From positions 11,567 through 75,566 of the forward strand of contig JBHJHE010000045.1 in the NCBI GenBank assembly GCA_050331095.1: a DNA stretch of 64,000 nucleotides, in the 5' to 3' direction. Under the pieces are notes generated by a model, which saw only the letters and a list, made by a program, of their open reading frames with translations, was not told where the DNA came from and searched no databases. Each line of letters starts with the position of its first letter. The first letter of the stretch is position 1. Made by a program: the position numbers and the translations under genes. Origin of the DNA: MED-G105 sp050331095. GTDB lineage: Bacteria > Pseudomonadota > Alphaproteobacteria > Caulobacterales > Parvularculaceae. This document shows, one piece after another, positions 1 to 9,798 of this stretch.

Positions 1-1911
1 GCGTGCGACCGGCTCTTGTGCATCGGGGCCGACGAGGCGCGCGCGAACGATCAACTAACGGCGCTCGAGCTCCATCGTCACGAGGTGAGGGAGCTGAAGT
101 CGTTTCTCTCGGAAGTCGCCTCGAAAGGTTGTGCACGGAACGACGCATTGTCGTGCGGCCTTGAGGAGCGCCGGATCCCGGTGTCGGTCGTCGGCGTCAC
201 CGTGCCGCGCGACGACGGCGACGCCATCCTTCTCCACATCCGGGATATATCGGCGCAGAGAGAATACGAGCGCGAGCTTAAGGAGGCGCGCGAGGAGGCG
301 CTGCGCGCGGCGCAATCGAAGAGCAACTTCCTCGCGAACATGAGCCACGAGATCCGTACGCCTATGAACGGCGTCATGGGCATGGCGGAGGTGCTCGCCA
401 ACACCGAGCTCACGCCCCGGCAAATGAATTTCGTCAACATCATCAACAAGTCGAGCAACGCGCTGCTGACGATCATCAACGACATTCTCGATTTTTCCAA
501 GATCGATTCCGGCCGCGTGTCGTTCGACGAACGGCCGTTCAACCTCAAGACCGTGGTCGAGGACGTCATCAGCCTCGTCGCAACGAAGGCGGACGAAAAA
601 TCGATCGAGCTGATCGTCCGTTACGAGCCGGGACTGCCGGAGGATTTCATCGGCGACGACGGCCGCATGCGGCAGGCTCTGATGAACCTTGTCGGCAACG
701 CAATCAAGTTTACCGAGGCGGGCCATGTGCTCGTAGACGTTTCCGGCCGAAGCGACGGGCGCACCGCCCTGCTAAAGGCGCGCATCGAAGACACCGGCGT
801 CGGCGTTCCCGAAGACAAGCTCGACGAGATATTCGAGAAGTTCAACCAGGTGGACAATTCCGCGACGCGCAAGTTCGAGGGCACCGGGCTCGGCCACGCC
901 ATATGCCGGATGCTGATCGAAAAGATGGGCGGCGAGATCGGCGTCGACAGCGTCGTCGGTTCAGGCTCGACCTTCTGGTTCGAGATCGAGCTGCCGATCA
1001 GCGACGAGCGCGCGCCGAAGAAGGTCTTGCCGATCGACGTCGACGGCAAGCGCGCGCTAATCGTCGACGACAACCCGGTCAACCGCGAGATCCTCGTGGA
1101 GCAATTGACGAGCTGGCGGTTGCGGCCCGTCGCCGTCGACGGCGCCGCGGGCGCTCTTGAAGCGGCGCGGCGCGCTGCGCGCGAGGACGCGCCGTTCGAT
1201 CTCTTGGTGCTCGACTACCAAATGCCTGAAGCCGACGGGGTGACGACCTTTGAGCGCATCAAGGCCGAGCTTGGCGCCGCGACGGCGCCTTGCGTTCTGC
1301 TGACGTCGGTGAGCGACGACGACAATCGCGGGCGCGCCCGGGCGGCCGGCGTTCAGACGACGCTGACGAAGCCGGCGCGCTCCTCGGCGCTTTTCGACGC
1401 GATCGTCGGCGTTCTGAGCGAGGGCCGGCTTTCCAATCGGCGACCGGCGGCGCGCGCGAAGGCCGACGGCGCGTGCGCCGGCGAAGAGCCGTCGCGCGAC
1501 GAACGCGGGCCGCTGATCCTTGTCGCGGAGGACAATGAGGTGAACCGCGCCGTCGTCGGCGAACTGCTGAAGTCGCTCGGTTATGATTTCATCCTCGCCG
1601 AGGACGGCCGCGAGGCCGTCGACGCCGTCGACGTCCATGCGCCGGACGTCGTTCTGATGGACGTGTCGATGCCGGTGATGAACGGCCTTGAGGCGACCGC
1701 GGAAATCAAGCGCCGTGACGCGGCGACGGGCCGCAAAACGATCGTGGTCGGACTGACCGCCAACGCCCTGGCCGGCGACCGCGAAAAATGCCTCGACGCC
1801 GGCATGGACGATTACCTGTCGAAACCCGTCAACCGCGAGCGGCTGGGCCAGTGCGTCTCCACCTGGCTCGCCCATATCAATGTCGCGCCCGCCGACGACG
1901 AGGTCGCATAG
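1..1911 (+). CDS. Hybrid sensor histidine kinase with two receiver domains (5' end cut by window)
   Basis: The frame is open from base 1, so the N-terminus lies outside the window; the TTG at 16 is probably not the true start. The visible N-terminal part resembles the end of a PAS domain. A HisKA domain follows, with the phospho-accepting His in MSHEIRTPMNG, then a HATPase_c domain with N-box LVGNAIKF and G1 DTGVGVP. The first receiver has its Asp in LVLDYQMPEADG and the second in LMDVSMPVMNG. This is the layout of a cytoplasmic phosphorelay kinase without an Hpt domain. The G2 box reads GTGLGHAI where GTGLGLAI is usual, a Leu to His change at codon 895-897. Its signal and partner are unknown. 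Confidence 0.9.
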   Translation, partial: ACDRLLCIGADEARANDQLTALELHRHEVRELKSFLSEVASKGCARNDALSCGLEERRIPVSVVGVTVPRDDGDAILLHIRDISAQREYERELKEAREEALRAAQSKSNFLANMSHEIRTPMNGVMGMAEVLANTELTPRQMNFVNIINKSSNALLTIINDILDFSKIDSGRVSFDERPFNLKTVVEDVISLVATKADEKSIELIVRYEPGLPEDFIGDDGRMRQALMNLVGNAIKFTEAGHVLVDVSGRSDGRTALLKARIEDTGVGVPEDKLDEIFEKFNQVDNSATRKFEGTGLGHAICRMLIEKMGGEIGVDSVVGSGSTFWFEIELPISDERAPKKVLPIDVDGKRALIVDDNPVNREILVEQLTSWRLRPVAVDGAAGALEAARRAAREDAPFDLLVLDYQMPEADGVTTFERIKAELGAATAPCVLLTSVSDDDNRGRARAAGVQTTLTKPARSSALFDAIVGVLSEGRLSNRRPAARAKADGACAGEEPSRDERGPLILVAEDNEVNRAVVGELLKSLGYDFILAEDGREAVDAVDVHAPDVVLMDVSMPVMNGLEATAEIKRRDAATGRKTIVVGLTANALAGDREKCLDAGMDDYLSKPVNRERLGQCVSTWLAHINVAPADDEVA

Positions 1912-1935
1912 AGCGACGCTAAGTGATTGATTTAA

Positions 1936-2010
1936 TGGTGGGCGCGGCTGGGTTCGAACCAGCGACCCCTACGGTGTGAACGTAGTGCTCTCCCGCTGAG
2001 CTACGCGCCC
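1936..2010 (-). tRNA. tRNA-Val (anticodon CAC)
   Basis: The reverse complement folds as a full cloverleaf: a 7-bp acceptor stem GGGCGCG/CGCGCCC, D-stem GCTC/GAGC, anticodon stem CTACG/CGTAG around loop TTCACAC (anticodon CAC) and T-arm GCTGG-TTCGAAC-CCAGC. The mature body is 1939-2010 (72 nt) and CCA is encoded at 1936-1938. It reads GUG valine codons. The 3' trailer (ATTAAATCAAT on the minus strand) closely resembles that of the other tRNA-Val at 16.5 kb. Confidence 0.97.
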
Positions 2011-2104
2011 TCGTCGCCGCGGCGGACGCGACGAATTCCGCAAATGAACGGCGGGCGGGCGCGGCGTCAAGCGCCGATCGCGCGGGAGCCCGTGATCGGC
2101 TTGT

Positions 2105-3280
2105 TCAGGCGGCGCTTGAGCGGCGCGGGGCGAGGACGCGTTCCGGCGGCGTGACGATGAACGCGGAGAGGCCTTCGCCCGCCGTCGAGGCGAGCTTCAG
2201 GGCGCCGCCATGGGCCCGCGCGATGGCCTGGGCGAGCGGCAGGCCGAGGCCGAGGCCTTCGGTCGAGCGGCTCAGCGACATGTTGAGCTGGGTGAAAGGC
2301 TGGATGAGCCCGTCGAGGCGGTCCGGCGGCACGCCCGGCCCTTCGTCGCGCACGAGGAACGCGACCCCGCCGCCCTTCGGTCGGCCCGTGGCGACGGTTA
2401 CCGTCGTGCCATGGGGCGAGAGCATCACCGCATTGTCGACGAGCTTCCAAAGGGCGCGCGTCATCAGTTGGCGGTCGCAACGGATTTCGAGATCGTCGTC
2501 GTGGATCGCCACTTTGATCGCGATGCGCGCGAGTCCTGCTTCCTTCGCCGCCAGGTCGACGGCGGGCTCGACGACGTCGCGCAAGGCGCTGTCGGCTTCG
2601 TTGAGCGCGATCGGGCCGGCGCGCGAATCCGACGCGAGCAACATGTCGGAGACTGAATTCAAGAGCCGTTTGCCGCCGTCGACGACATAATCCGCGTATT
2701 CCTTGTTCGAAGGATCGGCTACGTCGTCGAAATGGGCGCTCAGCATTTGCCCGAAGCCGATGATGGCGTTGAGGGGCGTGCGCAGCTCGTGGCTCATCAG
2801 CGACATGAGCGCGTCCTTGAAACGCTCGCCCGCCTCGGCGCGGTCGCGCGCGGCGCTCAGCGCCGCCTGGTCGCGCGCCGCCTGCAGAACGAACTTCACG
2901 GAATTGCCGAGAAGGGCCCAGTTCATGGGCTTGGCGAGGAACGACGTCGCGCCGACGGCGAAGGCCCGTTCGACCGCTTCGCTGGAATCGCTACCGGTGA
3001 TCACGATGATCGGGATCGCGGCGAGCGCGGCGTCGGCGCGCAAGGTTTCTGTGAATTCGTAGCCGCCCATCTCGGGCATATCGAGATCGGTGATCACGAG
3101 GTCGCACGGCGTCTCGCGTATCTCGTCGAGCCCGGCGCGGCCGTTCTCGGCGACGATCGCGACGTAGCCCGCTTCCGCGAGCTTGGCCGACGCCAGCTCG
3201 CGCATGATCGGGTCGTCGTCGATGATTAAAATTCGCGCCGGATTTTCCATTCCGTCGGCCGTCTCTAACCGCTCCGCCAT
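2105..3280 (-). CDS. Receiver-histidine kinase fusion (REC-HisKA-HATPase)
   Basis: This is a 391-residue soluble protein with no membrane segment. Residues about 15-135 form a receiver domain with acidic pocket IDDDP, phospho-Asp in VITDLDMPEMGG and a distal Lys in LAKPMNW. A short coiled linker leads to HisKA with the phospho-His in LMSHELRTPLN, then HATPase_c with N-box WKLVDNAVML, G1 DEGPGVP and G2 TEGLGLGLPLA. The N-terminal receiver suggests that another kinase controls its activity. It lies head-to-head with the large membrane hybrid kinase at 3418, about 137 bp away, so the two may be co-regulated. The Met at 3250 is an alternative start, because neither candidate has a strong ribosome-binding site. 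Confidence 0.88.
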   Translation of the reverse strand: MAERLETADGMENPARILIIDDDPIMRELASAKLAEAGYVAIVAENGRAGLDEIRETPCDLVITDLDMPEMGGYEFTETLRADAALAAIPIIVITGSDSSEAVERAFAVGATSFLAKPMNWALLGNSVKFVLQAARDQAALSAARDRAEAGERFKDALMSLMSHELRTPLNAIIGFGQMLSAHFDDVADPSNKEYADYVVDGGKRLLNSVSDMLLASDSRAGPIALNEADSALRDVVEPAVDLAAKEAGLARIAIKVAIHDDDLEIRCDRQLMTRALWKLVDNAVMLSPHGTTVTVATGRPKGGGVAFLVRDEGPGVPPDRLDGLIQPFTQLNMSLSRSTEGLGLGLPLAQAIARAHGGALKLASTAGEGLSAFIVTPPERVLAPRRSSAA

Positions 3281-3417
3281 TAAGCGTTTCTATGGCGCGG
3301 CGCCCGTTAACAGGGGCTTTCGCCGGCCAAACGGTCGTCGAACCGACGCCTTTCGCCCAGCCGACGGCAAACAATTCGCAACCTATCGCGCCCAATCTCG
3401 ATCGTTGGTTGTAACCA

Positions 3418-6198
3418 ATGGCGCGGGACGTCTCGCTAGTGGCTCCACGGTACCGATCGCTGCGCGGCCGGCTGACGACGCTCGTCGTCGTCGCCATCCT
3501 GAGCGCCGTCGGCGTCGCCACTCTGCTGGCGGGCTGGCGAGAATTCCGGATCTACGATTACGACACCAAGACCAATCTCGCCGCGACGGCTACGATTTTC
3601 GCCTCGTCCATCGCCGAGCCCTTGAGCCGCGGCGAAACCGCGCCGGTCTATGAATCCCTGCGGGCGATTTCGCGCCTGCCGGCGATAGATTATGTGCGCG
3701 TCGAAAACGCCGACGGCGCGCTCTTCGCCGAACTGGGAGGGGCGGTGGCGCTCGAGCCCGCGACGGGCGGCGTCGCCGACCGGCCGCTTGCGGTCCTCGC
3801 GCCGCGCACGCTGAACGCCCGCGCGCTGATCGTCGATGGCGGCCTCGAGATCGGGGCGCTCGTCGTCTACTCAAAGACCGAGCCCCTGTTCGACCGGGTG
3901 AAGACGCTCGTATTCGACGCCCTCTTCGCCGCGACGTTCTCAACGCTCCTGGGCCTCCTGATCGCGTTGCGCATGCAGCGGGCCGTCACTGAGCCGATCA
4001 CGCAATTGATGCGGGTCATGAACGCCGTCCGGCGCACGCGGGACTTTTCGAAGCGCGCCTTCCGCGTCAGCGACGATGAGACGGGCGAGCTCGTCGACGC
4101 CTTCAACGAGATGCTCTACCAGGTGCAGGAGCGCGACGCGAAGCTACTCAGCCACCAGGAAAACCTCCAGCGTATCGTCCGTCAGCGGACGAAAGAGCTT
4201 CATCGGGCCAAAGAAGCGGCCGAGGCGGCGAGCCAGTCCAAGTCGGAATTCCTCGCGACGATGAGCCATGAAATCCGTACGCCAATGAACGGCATGCTGG
4301 TCATGGCCGAGATGCTGAGCGACGCCGACCTGCCGCCGCGCCACAAGCGCTACGCAGACGTGATCGTCAAATCGGGGCAGAGCCTCCTCGCCATCATCAA
4401 CGACATTCTCGACTTCTCGAAGATCGAAGCGGGGCGGCTGGAGCTTGAGCGCATCGCCTACGATCCGGCCGAGGCGATCAACGAAGTCGTCGGCCTCTTT
4501 TGGGAGCGCGCGACGTCGCGGGGCATCGACCTCGCGGTTTACGTGGGGCCCGCCATGCCGTCGCAGATCATGGGCGACCCGACGCGGCTGAAGCAGGTCC
4601 TGTCGAACCTCGTCAACAATTCGCTGAAATTCACCGAACAGGGCAGCGTCACCATCTCGGCGAAGCGCATCGAAGCCTCAGGCGAAAACTGCGTGGTCGA
4701 ATTTTCCGTCACCGACACGGGCGTCGGGATCTCGGCGGAGAAACTGCCGACGATCTTCGACGCGTTTTCACAGGCCGATCAGAGCACGACGCGCAAATAC
4801 GGCGGGTCCGGCCTAGGCCTCGCCATCTGTCGGCGGCTCGTGGAGGGCATGGGCGGGTCGATCGGCGTCGCCTCGCGCATGGGCGAAGGCTCGCGTTTCT
4901 ATTTTAAATTTGAAACCGTCTCGGTCAGCCCGTCCGTCAGGTACAAAGAGGCGCGGGGCGGCCAGCGCGCGCTTGTGGCGCTTGAGGGCGCGGCGACGGC
5001 GAAAAGCCTCAGGCTCTACCTCGAAGAGGCCGGCTTCGTCGTGGAGAACGTCGAACGGCTCGACCAACTCATGCAGCGCCTTCCGTATTCAAACGTTCTC
5101 TTCGCCTCGACGAGCCTCCTGCGGCGTTGCGCCGAAGCGCTCAAGGCCGGCGGCGACGCCTGGACGCCGCCGCGCGTTTGCGTTGGCGAGTTAGGCGACG
5201 ACGCGCCCGACCAGTTGCTTCTCGACGGCGTCGCCGAGGACGTCGTCCTGAAGCCGCTCACCCGGCGCGAAGCGTTCGAACAAATCGAGCGCGTCATCGC
5301 CAATCGGCCGCGTGGGCACGATGCTTTGCGCGTGGTGGCGCCGGCGACCAACGCGATGCCGCGTTTTTCGGGCGGGCGCGTCCTCGCCGCGGACGACAGC
5401 GCGGTCAATCGCGAGGTCGTGGGCGAGGCCCTGTCGCGCCTCGGACTCGACGCCGTCATCGTCGAGGACGGTTCGGCCGCCTTCGACGCCGCGACGTCGG
5501 AGAACTTCGACCTGGCGCTGATGGATTGCTCGATGCCTGGCATGGATGGCCTCGAGGCGACCCGCGCCATCCGCGCCTTCGAACAGAAAACCGGTCGGCC
5601 GCGCCTGCCGATCCTCGCGCTGACGGCCCACGTCGCCAGCAGCAACGTGCGCTGGCGCGAGGCGGGTATGGACGACTTTCTGTCGAAGCCATTCACGATC
5701 AATCAGCTGGCGGAGGCGATCGGCCGCTATGTGAGCCTCGCCGAGCCGCCGATGGCCGCGCGTCCGGACGATGGAGACGCGAGCGACGTCGCTACTGCGA
5801 GCGCCGAAGACGCAAGCAAGAGCGCCGGCGCGTCGAGCGACGAACTTTTCAACGCGGCGAGCCTGCGCGACCTCGCCCAGCTCGACGGCGGGCGCGGCGA
5901 TCTCGTCGCCCGCGCGCTCAATCTGTTCTCAGAACATTCAAAACCCGCCATGCGCCGGCTCGTCGAGGCGGCGCAAACCGCCGATGCGGACGAAACGAAG
6001 CGAGCCGCCCACGCCCTGAAGTCGATGAGCCTCAGCATCGGGGCGAAACCGTTGGCGGCGCTCTGCGCCGAGCTGGAGGCCGCCTCGGCGGACCCCGCGG
6101 CCGTCGCGACGCTGATGAAGCGGGCGCGAAAGACTTTCGTCGCCACGCACCGCGCCCTCCCGGACGTCCGCGCCACGTACGCTCGCGTCGCAGCCTGA
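3418..6198 (+). CDS. Membrane hybrid sensor kinase with HAMP, two receivers (one degenerate) and Hpt
   Basis: This 926-residue BarA-type phosphorelay kinase has a TM segment at about 20-40, a periplasmic sensor of about 125 residues, a second TM at about 166-186, HAMP at about 187-240 and a coiled linker. HisKA has phospho-His284 in TMSHEIRTPMNG, and HATPase_c has N-box LSNLVNNSLKF, G1 DTGVGIS and G2 GSGLGLAI. A receiver-like segment at about 515-630 lacks the acidic pocket and phospho-Asp, so it looks degenerate. The next receiver is intact (AADDS, Asp in LMDCSMPGMDG, Lys in LSKPF). The C-terminal Hpt domain carries its His in AAHALKSMS. The whole His-Asp-His relay is therefore in one chain, and the output regulator must be encoded elsewhere. 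Confidence 0.9.
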   Translation: MARDVSLVAPRYRSLRGRLTTLVVVAILSAVGVATLLAGWREFRIYDYDTKTNLAATATIFASSIAEPLSRGETAPVYESLRAISRLPAIDYVRVENADGALFAELGGAVALEPATGGVADRPLAVLAPRTLNARALIVDGGLEIGALVVYSKTEPLFDRVKTLVFDALFAATFSTLLGLLIALRMQRAVTEPITQLMRVMNAVRRTRDFSKRAFRVSDDETGELVDAFNEMLYQVQERDAKLLSHQENLQRIVRQRTKELHRAKEAAEAASQSKSEFLATMSHEIRTPMNGMLVMAEMLSDADLPPRHKRYADVIVKSGQSLLAIINDILDFSKIEAGRLELERIAYDPAEAINEVVGLFWERATSRGIDLAVYVGPAMPSQIMGDPTRLKQVLSNLVNNSLKFTEQGSVTISAKRIEASGENCVVEFSVTDTGVGISAEKLPTIFDAFSQADQSTTRKYGGSGLGLAICRRLVEGMGGSIGVASRMGEGSRFYFKFETVSVSPSVRYKEARGGQRALVALEGAATAKSLRLYLEEAGFVVENVERLDQLMQRLPYSNVLFASTSLLRRCAEALKAGGDAWTPPRVCVGELGDDAPDQLLLDGVAEDVVLKPLTRREAFEQIERVIANRPRGHDALRVVAPATNAMPRFSGGRVLAADDSAVNREVVGEALSRLGLDAVIVEDGSAAFDAATSENFDLALMDCSMPGMDGLEATRAIRAFEQKTGRPRLPILALTAHVASSNVRWREAGMDDFLSKPFTINQLAEAIGRYVSLAEPPMAARPDDGDASDVATASAEDASKSAGASSDELFNAASLRDLAQLDGGRGDLVARALNLFSEHSKPAMRRLVEAAQTADADETKRAAHALKSMSLSIGAKPLAALCAELEAASADPAAVATLMKRARKTFVATHRALPDVRATYARVAA

Positions 6199-6229
6199 CC
6201 GTTCAGTTCGTCAACTAAGGTCCTTATCG

Positions 6230-9118
6230 TCAGTCTTCGAAGCGGCGCTGGCCGCGGAAGGGATTGAGCGGGCGCTCGGCCGGTTCGCGGTCGCGCCAGG
6301 CTTCCGCGGCGCGGGGGCCGAGGTCCGATGGCGGGCGATCCGGAGACGGATTGCCCTGCGCAGGGCGATCCCACACTGACGGAGCCGTCTGCGAACCGTC
6401 TGCGGTCGGCTGGTTCGGATCTCGTGAGTAGGCTTCGCCGTGGGCGTAGGCGTCGTCAATCTCGTCGTCGTCGCGCTCGTCGAAATCGAGGCCTTCGCCC
6501 AAACTCGACGGATCGTCGTCATAGTCCGCCCAGCCATAAACGGAACGCCCGCCGACGCCGCGCTCGCGCGGGGCGGCGTTTCGATCGACGTCGCGATCCG
6601 CCTGCGGCCAGTCGATGCGCCGGTCCTCGGACGGCGAGGCGGCGCTGCGGTCGAGGGAGGCCCCGCGCGCGCGCCACTGCTCATCGTCGAGCGCCGCTCG
6701 CTGCGCTCCCGCGGCGAGGAGCCCGCGGCCCTTGGCGCTGATCGCCTCTGCGTAACGGTGGATCTCCGCCGCCGACGCCGAGGCGTCGCGCACGTCGCGG
6801 CGGGCCTTGTCGAAATCGGCTTCAAGGGACGCCATGCGCTCACGGAGCGTTTCCATTTCGGTAAGCGCGCGCTGGGCGTCGTCGGTCATTTCGCGAGCTC
6901 CGTCGCGCGCCGCGGCGTTGCGTAGGACGGCGCGGATCGTGTGCAGCGTCGCCGTAAGGCTCGCCGGCGAGACGATCCAGACGCGCGCGCGGGCCGCGTC
7001 GTCGACGACGTCGGGGAACTGCGCGTGAAGCTCCGCATAAGCTGCTTCAGAGGGGACATACATCAACGCCGAATCGGCGGTGTCGCCCGGCGAGATTAGT
7101 TGCGCCGCGACGCGGTCGACATGGGCGCGCGCCGTGCGCTGGAACGCGGCGGCGGCGGCTTTCCGGTCCATGTCGCTCGCGCCGCCCTCGTCGAGGCTCG
7201 CGAAAGCGTCGGCCGGGAACTTCGCGTCGACGGCGATCGGGCCGGGCGGATAGGGCAGTTTGATGAGGCAGTCGGCGCGGCGGTCGTTCGCCAGCCTCAC
7301 GTTGAAGGCGTAGGCGTCGGTAGGCAGCGCGTTGCGCACGACTTCCGCGAGCGGCGTCGCGGTTGCGTCCCTGCGCGCGCCGACGCCGCGGCCGCGCAAA
7401 GCCGCGACGTCGCGCCGGAGCGCTGCGAGATCGTCTCGGGCGCGGGCGACGTCGTCGACGCGCGCGGCGAGGTCGGCGAAGCGCTCGCCGGTCTCGCCGC
7501 GGTGCGCGTCGATCATTTCGGCGAGGCGGGTCGCGCCGGGGGCGTCGAAACTGGGCGTTTCGAGGCCATGGGCGTCATAGGCGGCGATCGGATAGGCGCC
7601 GGCGCGGTTCTCCGCCGCGACAGCGTCCTCCACCGCGGCGACGCGGGCTTCGAGGCGGCCGGCGAAATCGTCGAAAAGATTTCGCGTGTCGGCCTTCATG
7701 CTCTCGCCAAGGGCGACCATGGCCTCCTCGACGCCTTCGAGCGTGCGCGCCAGGTGCTCCGACGCCGCGGCGCGTTCCGCCTCGCCCCCGTCGCCCGGCC
7801 GCCCAGACGCGATTTTGGCGTCGAACCGCTCTTCAAAGCGCAAGAGAAGGTTGTCGAACCGCGCTTCGAGGCGGTCGCCGAGTTCGCGCTCGACGCGATC
7901 GGCGATGCGCGCGTCGACGCGTTTTTCGAGCCGTTCGGCGGCGGCGCGTTCGGCGGATTGCGTCTCGGCGAAGAGGGAGGCGCGGCGGGTCTCAATGTCG
8001 TCGCGTTCGCGCGCGGCGTCGCGTTTTTGCGCGTCGATGAGGCTCGCCTCGGCTTTGACGCGCTCGCCTTCAGCCCGCGCCGCGGCGCGCTCGGCGTCGA
8101 GTTCGGCGGCGAAGGCGAGGCGCTCTTCTTCGCGGCGCGCGGCGATCGTCCGCTCCTCGTCACGACGACGTGCCTCAGCCTCGCGTTCCAGGCGATGGCG
8201 GTTCTCCTCCGCCTCGATTTTGGCGCGGCGGCGGATCTCGGCCGCCTCTTCCTCGGCCTTCCGGCGCAGGGCCGCCGCGTCGAGGGTGCGCGGCTCCCGG
8301 TCGTCGCGCCGCCCGTCCGTGCGATAGTCGTAACCGTCGTCGTCCTCATCGGAGCGCAACAGGCTCGATCGCCGGTCGTCGTCATCGTCGCGGCGCTCGC
8401 CGCGCAGACGGCCGAAGACCCCGCTGCGCCGGGGCGCCTCGTTGACGGCGACGGAGGCCGGGTTGTCGATGGCCACAACGGCGAGGGGATCGTCGTCGTT
8501 CGACGGCGCAAGGGAGTCGTCGTCGAGCGCTTCCTCATCCGCATAGCGATCGTCGTACTCGTCGGCGCGCCGCGCCTCGTCGTCGTAGTTTTCGTCGACG
8601 TAGCGCTCGTCGACATACCGTTCATCATTGTAGCCGTCGTCGATGAAACCGTTTTCCGCGCGCTCAGCGCGGAAGTCGTCGTCGGCCGACGCGTCCGCGT
8701 CGTCCCGCAAATCGTAATCGTCGTCGAACGCGTGATTGGCGCGGGTGCGCCGGGCGCGGCCGCGCATCAGAAGGTAAAAGACGATCGCCATCGTCGCGAG
8801 GGCGGGCGCCACCCCCGCCCAGAGGAACGGCGCCGGCCCGCTGATCGCGGGGTCGCCTGCGGCGGGCGGCGGCGCGCCGACGGTTTCGGTCGCAACGTCT
8901 TCGGCGGCGTCCGTGGACGGCTGCGCGGCGTTCTCCGACGCGTCTTCTCGCCCGGCGTTCGCGTCGACGTTGACGGACCGGGGCGCGGCGGCCGCCGTGG
9001 CGTCGGGCCCCGGTTTCAGGCGCGGCGCGATCTCGTCCATCGCGTCAGCGAACTCGCCTTGCGGCGGCGTTTCGAGGCCGGTCTCCCGTGGCGTATCGGT
9101 CTGCATACCGCTCCCCAA
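6230..9118 (-). CDS. rmuC: RmuC-family DNA recombination protein with long acidic insertion
   Basis: The C-terminal part (about residues 590-800) matches the RmuC fold: an ALPTDAYAFNVRL region, CLIKLPYPPGPIAVDAKFP, and a later MYVPSEAAYAELHAQFP segment. RmuC proteins are nuclease-fold proteins thought to limit inversions at short repeats; their biochemistry is poorly known. This one has 962 residues, about twice the usual length. It has one TM segment at about 98-118, then an Asp/Arg-rich low-complexity stretch (about 130-300), a long coiled coil (about 300-460), the RmuC core and a second acidic tail. The start is uncertain (Met1 or Met5). It is divergent from def. Confidence 0.85.
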   Translation of the reverse strand: MGSGMQTDTPRETGLETPPQGEFADAMDEIAPRLKPGPDATAAAAPRSVNVDANAGREDASENAAQPSTDAAEDVATETVGAPPPAAGDPAISGPAPFLWAGVAPALATMAIVFYLLMRGRARRTRANHAFDDDYDLRDDADASADDDFRAERAENGFIDDGYNDERYVDERYVDENYDDEARRADEYDDRYADEEALDDDSLAPSNDDDPLAVVAIDNPASVAVNEAPRRSGVFGRLRGERRDDDDDRRSSLLRSDEDDDGYDYRTDGRRDDREPRTLDAAALRRKAEEEAAEIRRRAKIEAEENRHRLEREAEARRRDEERTIAARREEERLAFAAELDAERAAARAEGERVKAEASLIDAQKRDAARERDDIETRRASLFAETQSAERAAAERLEKRVDARIADRVERELGDRLEARFDNLLLRFEERFDAKIASGRPGDGGEAERAAASEHLARTLEGVEEAMVALGESMKADTRNLFDDFAGRLEARVAAVEDAVAAENRAGAYPIAAYDAHGLETPSFDAPGATRLAEMIDAHRGETGERFADLAARVDDVARARDDLAALRRDVAALRGRGVGARRDATATPLAEVVRNALPTDAYAFNVRLANDRRADCLIKLPYPPGPIAVDAKFPADAFASLDEGGASDMDRKAAAAAFQRTARAHVDRVAAQLISPGDTADSALMYVPSEAAYAELHAQFPDVVDDAARARVWIVSPASLTATLHTIRAVLRNAAARDGAREMTDDAQRALTEMETLRERMASLEADFDKARRDVRDASASAAEIHRYAEAISAKGRGLLAAGAQRAALDDEQWRARGASLDRSAASPSEDRRIDWPQADRDVDRNAAPRERGVGGRSVYGWADYDDDPSSLGEGLDFDERDDDEIDDAYAHGEAYSRDPNQPTADGSQTAPSVWDRPAQGNPSPDRPPSDLGPRAAEAWRDREPAERPLNPFRGQRRFED

Positions 9119-9277
9119 ATAATACGCAACAATTCCAACAATTTACCCTATATTAACGATCACGCGAATGCGAGGGGCCGCGTTAACCTATCGGTCGGCG
9201 CTGCGGGCGAAGCCGCGCCGCTGTCGACGCCGTTCGCCGGCGTTGACGGGCGTTCAGGGTCCGCCTACGTCCCGCCA

Positions 9278-9793
9278 ATGGCCGCACTGCCCATTATAAC
9301 CGCTCCCGATCCACGCCTGCGGGTCGTCTCCGAGCCCGTCAAAACCGTCGACGACGGCGTGCGCCGGCTGATGGACGACATGCTTGAGAGCATGTACGCG
9401 GCGAAGGGCATCGGCCTCGCCGCGATCCAGATCGGTGAGCCGAAGCGAGTGATCGTCATGGATCTCGCGGACGAAGGGGAGGACCGGGCGCCGCGTTACT
9501 TCGTCAATCCCGAGATTGTTGATCCGTCCCAAGAGACGAACGTCCACCAGGAAGGCTGCCTGTCGGTGCCTGAGTTCTTCGACGACGTGGAGCGCCCGGC
9601 GACATGCCGCGTGCGCTATCTCGACTATGACGGCGAGGCGCGGGAGGAAGAGATGGAGGGCCTCCTCGCCACGTGCATTCAGCACGAGATGGACCATCTC
9701 GAGGGCGTCCTTTTTATCGATCGTTTGTCGCGGCTGAAGCGCGACCGCGTGCTCCGTAAGCTGAAAAAAGAACAACGCCTCGCGGCGGAGTGA
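9278..9793 (+). CDS. def: Peptide deformylase
   Basis: This protein removes the formyl group from the N-terminal Met of new proteins. All three deformylase motifs are present: GIGLAAIQIG, EGCLSVPE with the metal-binding Cys, and QHEMDHLEG with the two metal-binding His and the catalytic Glu. The 171-residue length is typical. The frame stays open for about 2 kb upstream, antisense to rmuC, but homology begins at the ATG at 9278 (MAALPIITAPDPRLR). The stop codon overlaps the region of the fmt start, the classical def-fmt pair. Confidence 0.97.
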   Translation: MAALPIITAPDPRLRVVSEPVKTVDDGVRRLMDDMLESMYAAKGIGLAAIQIGEPKRVIVMDLADEGEDRAPRYFVNPEIVDPSQETNVHQEGCLSVPEFFDDVERPATCRVRYLDYDGEAREEEMEGLLATCIQHEMDHLEGVLFIDRLSRLKRDRVLRKLKKEQRLAAE

Positions 9794-9798
9794 GCGCT

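Noticed and set aside
7100..9277. A 726-codon open frame on the plus strand upstream of def
   Set aside because: It is antisense to rmuC. It has the repetitive Arg/Ala/Val composition of shadow frames in GC-rich DNA, and def homology starts only at 9278.
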